From positions 1 to 64,000 of the forward strand of contig DASTYC010000027.1 in NCBI GenBank assembly GCA_035765195.1: DNA of 64,000 nucleotides. The letters run 5' to 3'. Shown here piece after piece: positions 34,618 through 42,761 of this stretch (position 1 is the stretch's first letter; each line of letters starts with the position of its first letter). This stretch comes from CALAED01 sp035765195. GTDB taxonomy: Bacteria > Actinomycetota > Actinomycetes > Streptosporangiales > Streptosporangiaceae. The notes under the pieces were generated by a model, which was not told the origin of the DNA, made no database searches, and saw only the letters and a program-made list of their open reading frames with translations. Made by a program: the position numbers and the translations under genes.

Positions 34618-35507
34618 CCCTGCTCAAGGCGCCCGCGAAGCAGCCCGCGGTCCGGCCGCGGCCCGGGCCGGCCCGGCGGCGCGCCCGGCGCGACCCGTCC
34701 AGTTACGTGGTGCTGGCCGCGTTGATCGTGCTCGCGGTCATGATGCTGATCCCGTTCGTGATCGTCGCGTTCAACGCGCTCAAGACCCCGCAGGAGTACT
34801 CGAGCAACGGGCCGCTGTCAGTGCCCGACGGGCTCTACCTCGACGGCCTCAAGGACTTCTGGACTCGCGTCGACTACGGGCAGAAGCTGATCAACAGCGT
34901 CCTGATCAGCGGCACCGTCGCGATCGTGGGCGTGTTCCTTTCGGTGCTCAACGCCTACGCGCTGGGCATCGGCAAGGTCAGGGGCCGGCTGTGGGTGCTG
35001 GTGCTGATCTTGATGGCGAACCTGCTGCCGCAGGAGTCGCTGGTCTATCCGCTGTACTTCCTGTTCAAGAAGGCGGGCCTGTACGACACCCGGCTCAGCG
35101 TGATCATCGTCTTCATCGTGATCCAGAGCGCCTTCGGCACCTACCTGCTGTCCTCCGTGCTGGCGGCGTTCCCCCGGCCGCTGCTGGAGGCGGCACGCAT
35201 CGACGGCGCGAACCGGTGGCAGATCCTGTGGCGGATCGTCGTGCCCATCGCGCGGCCGACCATCATCGTGCTGCTGGTCTTCTACTTCATCTGGACCTGG
35301 AACGAGTTCTTGATCCCGCTGGTCATGCTCGTCTCCAACGAGAACCAGACGGTCTCCGTCGCGCTCGGCGTGCTGCAGGGTCAGCGGCTCATGGACGCCA
35401 CCATGTCGAGCGCGTCCGCGCTGCTCGGCATCGTCCCCACCCTCGCCTTCTTCCTGATCTTCCAGCGGACCCTGTCGCGCGGCATCACGGTCGGCGCGAT
35501 CAAGTAG
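34614..35507 (+). CDS. ABC sugar permease (MalG-type)
   Basis: 297 residues from a GTG coupled to the upstream permease gene. Arg/Pro-rich cytoplasmic N-terminus, six helices, EAA loop LLEAARIDGANRWQILWRIV and the typical C-terminal FFLIFQRTLSRGITVGAIK. Pairs with the preceding permease. Confidence 0.92.
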   Translation: MTLLKAPAKQPAVRPRPGPARRRARRDPSSYVVLAALIVLAVMMLIPFVIVAFNALKTPQEYSSNGPLSVPDGLYLDGLKDFWTRVDYGQKLINSVLISGTVAIVGVFLSVLNAYALGIGKVRGRLWVLVLILMANLLPQESLVYPLYFLFKKAGLYDTRLSVIIVFIVIQSAFGTYLLSSVLAAFPRPLLEAARIDGANRWQILWRIVVPIARPTIIVLLVFYFIWTWNEFLIPLVMLVSNENQTVSVALGVLQGQRLMDATMSSASALLGIVPTLAFFLIFQRTLSRGITVGAIK

Positions 35508-35528
35508 CCGAGCATCGAAAGGCAGTCG

Positions 35529-37880
35529 ATGAAGTTCACCGATGGGTACTGGCGGATGCGTCCGGGCGTGCACGCCGCGCATCCGGTCGAGGTGCGGGAC
35601 GTCACCGAAGAACCCGGGAAGCTGACGGTGCACGCGCCGACCCGGCCGATCCGGCACCGCGTCGACACGCTCCTGGGTCCGCTGGTCACGATCACGTACT
35701 CGTCGCCGCTGCCGGACGTCATCGGGGTCAAGATCACGCACTTCGCCGGCGAGGTGCCCCGGCGCCCCGAATTCGAACTGCAGGACGCCGCGTTGCAGGG
35801 CAGCGCACCCAAGGTCGCCGTGGCGCTCGACGAGTCCGCCGCGCGGCTCACCTCGGGCGAGCTGTCGGTGCGGGTGCGGCGCGACGGCGAATGGCACGTC
35901 GACTTCGCGGCCGGGGGCCGGACGCTGACGACCATTATGCCGAAGGCCACCGCGTTCATCGACACCGACGAGGGCCCGCACTACGTGCGCGAGCAGCTCG
36001 AACTCGACGTCGACGCCGCCGTCTACGGGCTCGGCGAGCGGTTCGGCCCGCTCGTCAAGAACGGCCAGACCGTCGACATCTGGAACTCCGACGGCGGCAC
36101 CGCGAGCGAGCAGGCGTACAAGAACGTCCCGTTCTTCCTCACCAACGCGGGCTACGGCGTCTTCATCAACCACCCGGGGAACGTGTCGCTCGAAGTGGCC
36201 GCCGAGGCGGTGTCGCGGGTGCAGTTCAGCGTCGAAGGCCAGTCGCTCGAGTACTTCGTCATCTACGGCCCGACGCCGAAGGAGATCCTGCGCAAGTACA
36301 CCGCGCTCACCGGACGGCCGCCGCGGGTCCCGGCCTGGTCGTACGGGCTGTGGCTGTCCACCTCGTTCACGACGTCCTACGACGAGGCGACGGTGACCCG
36401 CTTCATCGACGGGATGAGCGAACGGAACCTGCCGCTGTCGGTCTTTCACTTCGACTGCTTTTGGATGCGCGAATACAACTGGTGCGACTTCGAGTGGGAC
36501 CCGCGCGTCTTCCCCGACCCGCGCGCGATGCTGGCCAGGCTCAAGGACAAGGGCCTGCGGATCTGCGTGTGGATCAACCCCTACATCGGGCAGCGCTCCC
36601 CGCTGTTCGCCGAGGGTCAGGCGCGCGGCTACCTGCTGAAGCGACCGAACGGCGACGTGTGGCAGTGGGACCTGTGGCAGCCGGGCTGCTCGGTCGTCGA
36701 CTTCACCAACCCCGAGGCGCGCGAGTGGTGGGCGGCCAAGCTGGACGCGCTGCTCGACATGGGCGTCGACTGCTTCAAATCCGACTTCGGGGAGCGCATC
36801 CCGACCGACGTGGTGTACTTCGACGGCTCCGACCCGGAACGGATGCACAACTACTACACCTACCTGTACAACGAGACCGTCTTCGAACTGCTGCGCAAGC
36901 GTCGCGGCGAGGGCGAGGCGATCGTGTTCGCCCGCTCGGCGACCGCGGGCAACCAGCGCTTCCCCGTGCACTGGAGCGGCGACACCGAGTCCACGTTCGA
37001 GGCCATGGCCGCGAACCTGCGCGGCGGGCTCTCCCTCGGCATGTCGGGGTTCGGCTACTGGAGCCATGACATCGGCGGCTTCGAGGGCACCCCGGACGCG
37101 GCCCTGTTCAAGCGGTGGATCGCCTTCGGGCTGCTGTCGTCGCACAGCCGGCTGCACGGCAACGAGTCCTACCGGGTGCCGTGGCAGTTCGACGACGAGG
37201 CCGTCGACGTGCTGCGGACGTTCACCCGGCTGAAGATGCGGCTGATGCCCTACATCGCGGGCGCGGCCCGCCAGGTCTACACCGAGGGCATCCCGATCAT
37301 GCGCGCGATGGTCGTCGAGTTCCCCGGCGACCCGGCCTGCACGCACCTGGAGCGGCAGTACATGCTGGGCGACGACCTGCTGGTGGCGCCCGTGTTCACC
37401 GCCGGCGGGGACGTCTCGTACTACGTGCCGGCGGGCACCTGGACGCACTACCTGACCGGGCGGCAGGTGCGCGGCCCCGGCTGGGTGCGGGAGAACCACT
37501 CCGTGCTGAGCGTGCCGCTGCTGGTGCGGCCGGGCGCGGTGATTCCGGAGGGCGCGGTCGACGACCGGCCCGACTACGACTACGCCGACGGGGTGACGCT
37601 GCGGGCCTACGAGATCGCCGACGGCGCCCGCGTCACCACCGTCGTGCCCGCCGCGCCGGCGGCGGGCGGCGACGAGGCCGCCGCCACGTTCGTGACCACC
37701 CGTGAAAACAACGTGATTCGAGTGGAGGCGACGGGCACCTCTCCCACCTGGCGCTTCATGCTCGTGGGCATCTCCCGGGTCGCCGCCGTCGAGGGCGGCA
37801 CGGCCTCAGGATGCGACCATGGGACGGTTGTCCAGGCCAGTGCCGACACGCTGGTCGTCACGCTCGAGGAGGCCCGGTAA
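35529..37880 (+). CDS. GH31 alpha-xylosidase (YicI-like)
   Basis: 783 residues, cytoplasmic (no signal peptide). Catalytic nucleophile Asp419 in CFKSDFGERIP and acid/base Asp485 in HWSGDTES, both exactly three residues later than in E. coli YicI (Asp416, Asp482). The KSDFGE rather than DMNE-type motif and the FDCFWM active-site loop mark the alpha-xylosidase subgroup. It would remove non-reducing xylosyl side chains (isoprimeverose units) from imported xyloglucan oligosaccharides. AAAGG site 6 nt upstream; TAATG overlap with the GH1 gene. Confidence 0.93.
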   Translation: MKFTDGYWRMRPGVHAAHPVEVRDVTEEPGKLTVHAPTRPIRHRVDTLLGPLVTITYSSPLPDVIGVKITHFAGEVPRRPEFELQDAALQGSAPKVAVALDESAARLTSGELSVRVRRDGEWHVDFAAGGRTLTTIMPKATAFIDTDEGPHYVREQLELDVDAAVYGLGERFGPLVKNGQTVDIWNSDGGTASEQAYKNVPFFLTNAGYGVFINHPGNVSLEVAAEAVSRVQFSVEGQSLEYFVIYGPTPKEILRKYTALTGRPPRVPAWSYGLWLSTSFTTSYDEATVTRFIDGMSERNLPLSVFHFDCFWMREYNWCDFEWDPRVFPDPRAMLARLKDKGLRICVWINPYIGQRSPLFAEGQARGYLLKRPNGDVWQWDLWQPGCSVVDFTNPEAREWWAAKLDALLDMGVDCFKSDFGERIPTDVVYFDGSDPERMHNYYTYLYNETVFELLRKRRGEGEAIVFARSATAGNQRFPVHWSGDTESTFEAMAANLRGGLSLGMSGFGYWSHDIGGFEGTPDAALFKRWIAFGLLSSHSRLHGNESYRVPWQFDDEAVDVLRTFTRLKMRLMPYIAGAARQVYTEGIPIMRAMVVEFPGDPACTHLERQYMLGDDLLVAPVFTAGGDVSYYVPAGTWTHYLTGRQVRGPGWVRENHSVLSVPLLVRPGAVIPEGAVDDRPDYDYADGVTLRAYEIADGARVTTVVPAAPAAGGDEAAATFVTTRENNVIRVEATGTSPTWRFMLVGISRVAAVEGGTASGCDHGTVVQASADTLVVTLEEAR

Positions 37881-39268
37881 TGTCCAACGGCGCCAGCGTC
37901 CAGTTCCCCGCCGACTTCCTGTGGGGCTCGGCAACCGCGGCGTACCAGATCGAAGGCGCGGCCGACGAGGACGGCCGCGAGCCGTCGATCTGGGACACCT
38001 TCAGCCACACGCCCGGCAAGGTGCTCGCGGGCGACACGGGCGACGTGGCCGACGATCACTACCACCGCTGGCCGGCCGACGTCGCTGCGATGGCGGAACT
38101 CGGGCTGAAGGCCTACCGCTTCTCCATCTCCTGGCCGCGGGTGCTGCCCGGCGGGCGCCTCAACCGCAAGGGCGTCGACTTCTACTCCAGGCTCGTGGAC
38201 GCTCTGTTGGAACGTGACATCGCGCCCGTCGCCACGCTCTACCACTGGGATCTCCCCCAGCGGCTCGAGGACGCCGGCGGCTGGCCGGTCCGCGACACGG
38301 CGCTGCGCTTCGCCGAGTACGCCGAGCAGATCGGGCGGGCGCTCGGCGACCGCGTCCACACGTGGACCACGCTCAACGAGCCGTGGTGCACGGCGTTCCT
38401 CGGCTACGCGGCCGGCGTGCACGCGCCGGGCCGCACCGAACCCGCCGCGGCCCTCGCCGCCGCCCACCACCTCAACCTCGGCCACGGCCTCGCCGTTCGG
38501 GCGCTGCGCGGCGTGGTCTCCCCCACCGCGCTGCACTCGGTGACCCTCAACCTGCATCAGGTGCGCGGCGACGCGGAGGCGGCACGGCGGGTCGACGCCG
38601 TCGCCAACCGGGTCTTCCTCGGCCCGATGCTGCGGGCCGCCTACCCCGAGGACCTGCTCGCCGACACCGCCGAGGTCACCGACTGGTCCTTCGTACGCGA
38701 CGGCGACGAGGCGGCGAGCGCCGCGCCGATCGACGTGCTCGGCCTGAACTACTACGCCCCCGTACAGGTGCGGCGGTGGGCCGGCACCGGCGCGCGTTCG
38801 ACGTCGGACGGCCACGGCTTCGGCCCTGGCTCGCCGTGGGTGGCCTGCGACGACGTCGAGTTCCTGCCGCTGCCGGGCCCGTACACCGAGATGGGCTGGC
38901 CCATCGACGCGACCGGGCTGACCGAGTTGCTGGGGCGGCTGCACCGCGACCACCCCGGCCTGCCGATCGTCATCACCGAGAACGGGGCGGCCTTCGACGA
39001 CAAGGTCGAGGCCGACGGGCGGGTGCACGACGACGCGCGGATCGCCTACCTGCGCGATCACATCGCGGCGGTCGGCGCGGCGCGCGCCGACGGCGTCGAC
39101 GTCCGCGGCTACTTCGCCTGGTCGCTGCTCGACAACTTCGAATGGTCCTACGGCTACTCCAAGCGGTTCGGCTTGATCCATGTCGACTACGAGACGCAGG
39201 AGCGCACCTGGAAGGACAGCGCCCACTGGTACCGGGACGTGATCGCCGCGAACGCCGTCACCCCATGA
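37880..39268 (+). CDS. GH1 beta-glucosidase
   Basis: 462 residues, cytoplasmic. Acid/base Glu167 in TLNEPWCTAF and nucleophile Glu367 in VITENGAAF, N-terminal signature FLWGSATAAYQIEGA, and the C-terminal FAWSLLDNFEW aglycone region are complete. It would hydrolyse the beta-1,4-glucan backbone exposed after xylose removal. The ATG overlaps the GH31 stop by one base (TAATG), after a GAGGAGG site, so the two enzymes are coupled. Confidence 0.95.
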   Translation: MSNGASVQFPADFLWGSATAAYQIEGAADEDGREPSIWDTFSHTPGKVLAGDTGDVADDHYHRWPADVAAMAELGLKAYRFSISWPRVLPGGRLNRKGVDFYSRLVDALLERDIAPVATLYHWDLPQRLEDAGGWPVRDTALRFAEYAEQIGRALGDRVHTWTTLNEPWCTAFLGYAAGVHAPGRTEPAAALAAAHHLNLGHGLAVRALRGVVSPTALHSVTLNLHQVRGDAEAARRVDAVANRVFLGPMLRAAYPEDLLADTAEVTDWSFVRDGDEAASAAPIDVLGLNYYAPVQVRRWAGTGARSTSDGHGFGPGSPWVACDDVEFLPLPGPYTEMGWPIDATGLTELLGRLHRDHPGLPIVITENGAAFDDKVEADGRVHDDARIAYLRDHIAAVGAARADGVDVRGYFAWSLLDNFEWSYGYSKRFGLIHVDYETQERTWKDSAHWYRDVIAANAVTP

Positions 39269-39272
39269 GGCG

Positions 39273-40490
39273 ATGACGCGGGGCGCCGGCGGGCCAGTCC
39301 GGCAGCGGGGGCGGGCCCCATCGCAAGATCACGCGAGGGTCCGAACTCCGCGCGGCGGGGTCTTGGCGGTGGGCGCGCTGGCGCTGGGGGCGTTCTGCTT
39401 CGGCACCACCGAGAACCTGCCGGTCGGCCTGCTCCCGCTCATGGCGGCGGACCTGGACCGCTCGCTGTCCGCCGTCGGGCTGCTGGTGACCGGGTACGGG
39501 CTGACCGTGGCCGTGGTCTCGGTGCCGCTGACTCGGCTGACCGCCCGGACGCGCCGCCGCGTGCTGCTCCCCGTCCTGCTGTCGGTCTTCGTGGTGACGA
39601 CCTGGATCTCGGTCGCCGCCGTCGACTACTGGATGCTGCTCGGCGCCCGGGTGGTCATGGCGCTGTCGCAGGCCGTCTTCTGGCCGGTGGCCGTGGTGGC
39701 CGCGGCGGGGTTGTTCTCACCGCGGGTCCGCGGCCGGGCGGCCTCGGTGGTGTTCGCGGGCGGTTCGCTCGCCGTGGTCCTGGGCGTGCCCGCCGGCACC
39801 TGGCTGGGCCAGCAGGCCGGTTGGCGGATCTCCTTCCTCGTGCTGAGCGGGCTCGGCGTGCTCGCCTGCCTCGCGCTCGCCGCCCTGCTGCCGGCCGGCG
39901 ACCCCGGCGAGTCGCACGCGGCGACCGCGGACAGCCCGGACGCCCGCCGGTACTGGCTTCTCGTGGTGACCACCGCCCTGACGATCAGCGGGTTCTTCAC
40001 GGTCTTCACCTACATCACCGTCTACCTCACGGAGGTGAGCGGATTTTCCGCCGCGTCGATCAGCCCGCTCCTGCTGATCTACGGCGCGGTGGACTTCGCC
40101 GGCCTGATGGCCGTCGGCGCCGTGGTGGACCGCGGCCCCCGGATCACGATGATCGCGTCCATCGCGCTGCTCGCCGCCGCCTTCCTCGGCCTGTACGCGT
40201 TCGGCACCCACCAGATCGCGACCATCGGCTCGCTCGCCCTCATGGGCGTCGGCCTGCCCGGCATGGTCGCCGGCCTGCAAGTGCGGGTGCTGCAGGTCGC
40301 GCCGGGCAACACCGACATCGCCTCGGCCGGCACCTCGGCCGCGTTCAACGTCGGCATCGGCGGCGGCGCCCTCGTCGGCGGCCTCCTCCTCCCGGCGACC
40401 GGCGTCCGCGGCACCGCCCTGGCCGCCGCCCTCCTCGTCACCGCCGCCCTCGTCCTCTCCCTCACCGACCACCGCCGTCGCAACCTTTGA
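39273..40490 (+). CDS. MFS transporter, DHA1 sugar-efflux-like
   Basis: 405 residues, 12 helices. A motif A variant is seen (LTRLTARTRRRVLLPVLLS) and the pattern GTTENLPVGLLPLMAADLDR is typical of the AraJ/SotB/chloramphenicol-efflux branch. It begins 4 bp after the GH1 stop, so it may be co-transcribed as a sugar efflux valve. A first-ATG start with only a weak site is assumed; the hydrophobic region begins about residue 30. Confidence 0.8.
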   Translation: MTRGAGGPVRQRGRAPSQDHARVRTPRGGVLAVGALALGAFCFGTTENLPVGLLPLMAADLDRSLSAVGLLVTGYGLTVAVVSVPLTRLTARTRRRVLLPVLLSVFVVTTWISVAAVDYWMLLGARVVMALSQAVFWPVAVVAAAGLFSPRVRGRAASVVFAGGSLAVVLGVPAGTWLGQQAGWRISFLVLSGLGVLACLALAALLPAGDPGESHAATADSPDARRYWLLVVTTALTISGFFTVFTYITVYLTEVSGFSAASISPLLLIYGAVDFAGLMAVGAVVDRGPRITMIASIALLAAAFLGLYAFGTHQIATIGSLALMGVGLPGMVAGLQVRVLQVAPGNTDIASAGTSAAFNVGIGGGALVGGLLLPATGVRGTALAAALLVTAALVLSLTDHRRRNL

Positions 40491-40516
40491 AGTAATTCAA
40501 AGGTCTTCGATATGAT
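40484..40516 (+). promoter_or_regulatory. Toxin-antitoxin promoter with operator over the -35 box
   Basis: TTGAAG (40487-40492) and TATGAT (40511-40516), spacer 18, precede the GTG at 40523 by only 6 nt, so transcription likely starts at or next to the start codon (leaderless mRNA). The inverted repeat CCTTTGAA-GTAA-TTCAAAGG (40484-40503) covers the -35 region and the stop of the MFS gene and suits autorepression by the antitoxin. Confidence 0.65.
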
Positions 40517-40522
40517 GGGGCG

Positions 40523-40999
40523 GTGAGTACAACCAAGGTGCCCTTCTCCGAACTCATCCAGCACCCGAGGGCCACCGTCGGCAAGCTGACACAAGACAAC
40601 CGGCGCAGGCTGCGGCTCGCCCGCCGTGACGGTGAGGACCTCATCTTGGAGTCGGCCGACCGGGCCGACGCCGAGGCCGAGGCCATGAGCACGACCACGC
40701 GCCTTTTTGTCTCGTTGATGAAGCACGACGAGGGCGCTCGCGCCCTTCTCTTGGCTCTTCCCGAGGTCTTTCCCTGGGTGCGCTTCCTCCCGGCCAAAGC
40801 GGTCCGGGAGTTCCTGATCGAACTGGTCGAGACCGCGAACGCATGCGCCGAGCTCGACAATATGGCGCCGCTGGAACCCGTCATCACGGCATGGCGCAGG
40901 ACCGCCGAGGTCCATGCCGACCCGGAATTGCATCGTGCCCTCACCGAGCCGCTCGACGGCACCGATCACGGGCCCGTGCCGGAACCCCCTCGATCGTGA
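40523..40999 (+). CDS. Antitoxin-like protein (Phd/YefM-type N-terminus)
   Basis: 158 residues from a GTG that appears leaderless. The N-terminus (TTKVPFSELIQHPRATVGKL, then RRRLRLARRDGEDLILESAD) resembles Phd/YefM antitoxins: a short beta strand, helix and RDGEDL strand. A longer helical C-terminus follows and would embrace the toxin. It overlaps the toxin gene by GTGA. Length is about twice that of typical Phd antitoxins. Confidence 0.75.
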   Translation: MSTTKVPFSELIQHPRATVGKLTQDNRRRLRLARRDGEDLILESADRADAEAEAMSTTTRLFVSLMKHDEGARALLLALPEVFPWVRFLPAKAVREFLIELVETANACAELDNMAPLEPVITAWRRTAEVHADPELHRALTEPLDGTDHGPVPEPPRS

Positions 41000-41346
41000 G
41001 TCCAAAGCGCAAGGAGCGGGTCGCCCCTCCCGCCGTCGACGGCGAATGGGATGTCAGGTTCGGGACCAACGACGCCGCCAAGGGGTGGGAGGAACTCTGC
41101 CGCCAGGCAGCGGGCAATACGCGCGCCGCATACGAGCTCATGCGATCGAATCCGCGACCCGCTGAAGACAAACGCCATACGCGGTTGCGAGGAGATCTCG
41201 CCACCCGGACCTTCGACGGTCGGGCGTTAGAGCAGTGGGAAATCGAGGTCACAGGCGGAGGCCGGATCTTCTACCTGGTTGACGACTTCAAACGCACCGT
41301 CTGGGTCGTCGTCGCATCGACACGCCATCCAAAGTCAACCGAGTAG
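40996..41346 (+). CDS. RelE/ParE-superfamily toxin
   Basis: 116 residues, GTG start coupled to the antitoxin. The pattern of a basic N-terminus, AKGWEELCRQAAGNTRAAYELM, the HTRLRGDLATRTFDGRALEQ segment, WEIEVTGGGRIFYLVDDFKR and TVWVVVASTRHPKSTE matches actinomycete RelE-like mRNA interferases. It probably cleaves mRNA at the ribosome when the antitoxin is degraded. The pair is inserted in the glycan locus, between the MFS and the LacI gene. Confidence 0.78.
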   Translation: MSPKRKERVAPPAVDGEWDVRFGTNDAAKGWEELCRQAAGNTRAAYELMRSNPRPAEDKRHTRLRGDLATRTFDGRALEQWEIEVTGGGRIFYLVDDFKRTVWVVVASTRHPKSTE

Positions 41347-41528
41347 ACGTCCACACACAACGCCCGTCTCACCCTGGCCGATGGCTCATGCTCTTACCGC
41401 CAGTTTTGCGTTCCGGAAGCCATCCCTGGAGCTATCGGAAGCAGTGAGAGTTCTCGCCTTAGAACGGAACAGGGACTGGACGGGGCTTCGGAGCACGATG
41501 ATGTTGGTCGTGCGGGCCTGATTGGCGG

Positions 41529-42542
41529 CTAACTGTCGGCGGGCGGGGCGGCGGTGCTTTCGCCCGGGAGGAGGTGGGGGGCGATGAGGGTGGCGGGCGG
41601 AACGCTGAGGTGGTCGAGCTTGCTCATGAGGAGCTCGACGGCGCGGCGGCCGATCTCTTCGGCGGGGATGGGGACCGCCGTCAGCCGGGGCACAACCTGA
41701 CCGGCGAGGTCTTCGGGGCACATGGCCACGACGGAGATGTCCTGGGGGACGTGCCGGCCGAGGCCGCGGAGGGTTTCGAGGAGCGGGGCGACGGCGGCCT
41801 CGTTGTGGATCACCAGGCCGGTGAGGCCCGGGTGGTCGTCGAGAAGGCGCTTGACGGTGTCGCGGACCGCGCTGTGCGAGGGCTCGCAGGGGCGGACGGT
41901 CGCGCGCAGGCCGCGGCGGGCAACGGTCGACTCGAAACCTGAGGTGGTGCGCTGGGCGAAACCGGTGCCGCGGGCGAACACGGCGCTGGGCGGGCCGAGG
42001 AAGGCGATCTCGCGATGTCCGAGATCGGCCAGATGGTCGACGCAGCGGGCGGCGGCCGCGACGAAGTCCCAGTCGACGCAGGTCAGCTCGGCCGGGTCGG
42101 CCGGAAAGCCGATCAGCACGGCCGGCAGCCCGATCTCGCGCAGCACCGGGACGCGGCTGTCGTTGAGCTCGATGTCCATGACGATGACGGCGTCGACCAG
42201 CGCGGACCTGGCCACGCGGCGCAGGCCGTCGGGGCCCTCGTCGTTGGTGAGCAGCAGGACGTCATGGTCATGCTCGCGGGCGCCGGTCACCACGGAGGTG
42301 GCGAACTGCATGAGGATCGGCACGTGCATGTCGGTGCGCAGCGGAAGGACCAGCGCGATCACGTTGGCGCGGCTGCTGGCAAGCGACCGGGCTCCGGCGT
42401 GCGGGTGGTAGCCGAGGGCGCTGATGCTTTCCTCGACACGACTGCGCGTCCGCTCGGAGATCGATCGCTTCCCGCTGAGCACGTACGAGACCGTGCTGGG
42501 TGAGACCCCGGCGTGCCGGGCGACGTCCGCAATCGTGACCAT
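41529..42542 (-). CDS. LacI-family repressor of the glycan locus
   Basis: About 337 residues from the ATG with ACGGGGG upstream. HTH TIADVARHAGVSPSTVSYVL, hinge GYHPHAGARSLASSRA, and a sensor domain (VDAVIVMDIELNDSRVPVLR, LGHREIAFLGPPSAV, TGLVIHNEAAVAPLLETLRG). It faces the GH3 gene; TCGAAGCGCTTCGA lies in front of itself, of GH3 and of the importer operon at 32354. It is therefore the best candidate regulator of the whole regulon, with autorepression. Confidence 0.9.
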   Translation of the reverse strand: MVTIADVARHAGVSPSTVSYVLSGKRSISERTRSRVEESISALGYHPHAGARSLASSRANVIALVLPLRTDMHVPILMQFATSVVTGAREHDHDVLLLTNDEGPDGLRRVARSALVDAVIVMDIELNDSRVPVLREIGLPAVLIGFPADPAELTCVDWDFVAAAARCVDHLADLGHREIAFLGPPSAVFARGTGFAQRTTSGFESTVARRGLRATVRPCEPSHSAVRDTVKRLLDDHPGLTGLVIHNEAAVAPLLETLRGLGRHVPQDISVVAMCPEDLAGQVVPRLTAVPIPAEEIGRRAVELLMSKLDHLSVPPATLIAPHLLPGESTAAPPADS

Positions 42543-42569
42543 GAGCCCCCGTCCGCGCCGAAGCGGATG

Positions 42570-42583
42570 TCGAAGCGCTTCGA
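42570..42583. promoter_or_regulatory. LacI operator upstream of its own gene
   Basis: Core TCGAAGCGCTTCGA (42570-42583), perfect 14-bp palindrome, 28 bp upstream of the LacI start. Second of three identical cores. Confidence 0.8.
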
Positions 42584-42712
42584 TAGCCCAGAACTTAGAC
42601 CTTGGGCCTACTAAAGCACAAGTCCCGCGGCGGCCACCGTGCGGGAAGACCGGGTGATTTGGGCCTTGACGACATTCCCCCGGGTGTGTGACGTTCATCT
42701 TCGCGACCGGAT

Positions 42713-42730
42713 AGTCGAAGCGCTTCGACT
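42713..42730. promoter_or_regulatory. LacI operator at the GH3 promoter
   Basis: AGTCGAAGCGCTTCGACT (42713-42730), perfect 18-bp palindrome, 31 bp upstream of the GH3 ATG. A TTGACG at 42666-42671 with a weak -10 (TGACGT) 17 nt later could be the promoter, which puts the operator just after the start point, as at 32354. Confidence 0.8.
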
Positions 42731-42761
42731 TCCCTGTCCGTACGCATCAGGGAGGACCTTC

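Noticed and set aside
34818..37499. Antisense frame of 893 codons opposite the permease and GH31 genes
   Set aside because: Overlaps genes with complete catalytic signatures; composition is His/Arg/Gly-rich with no domain.
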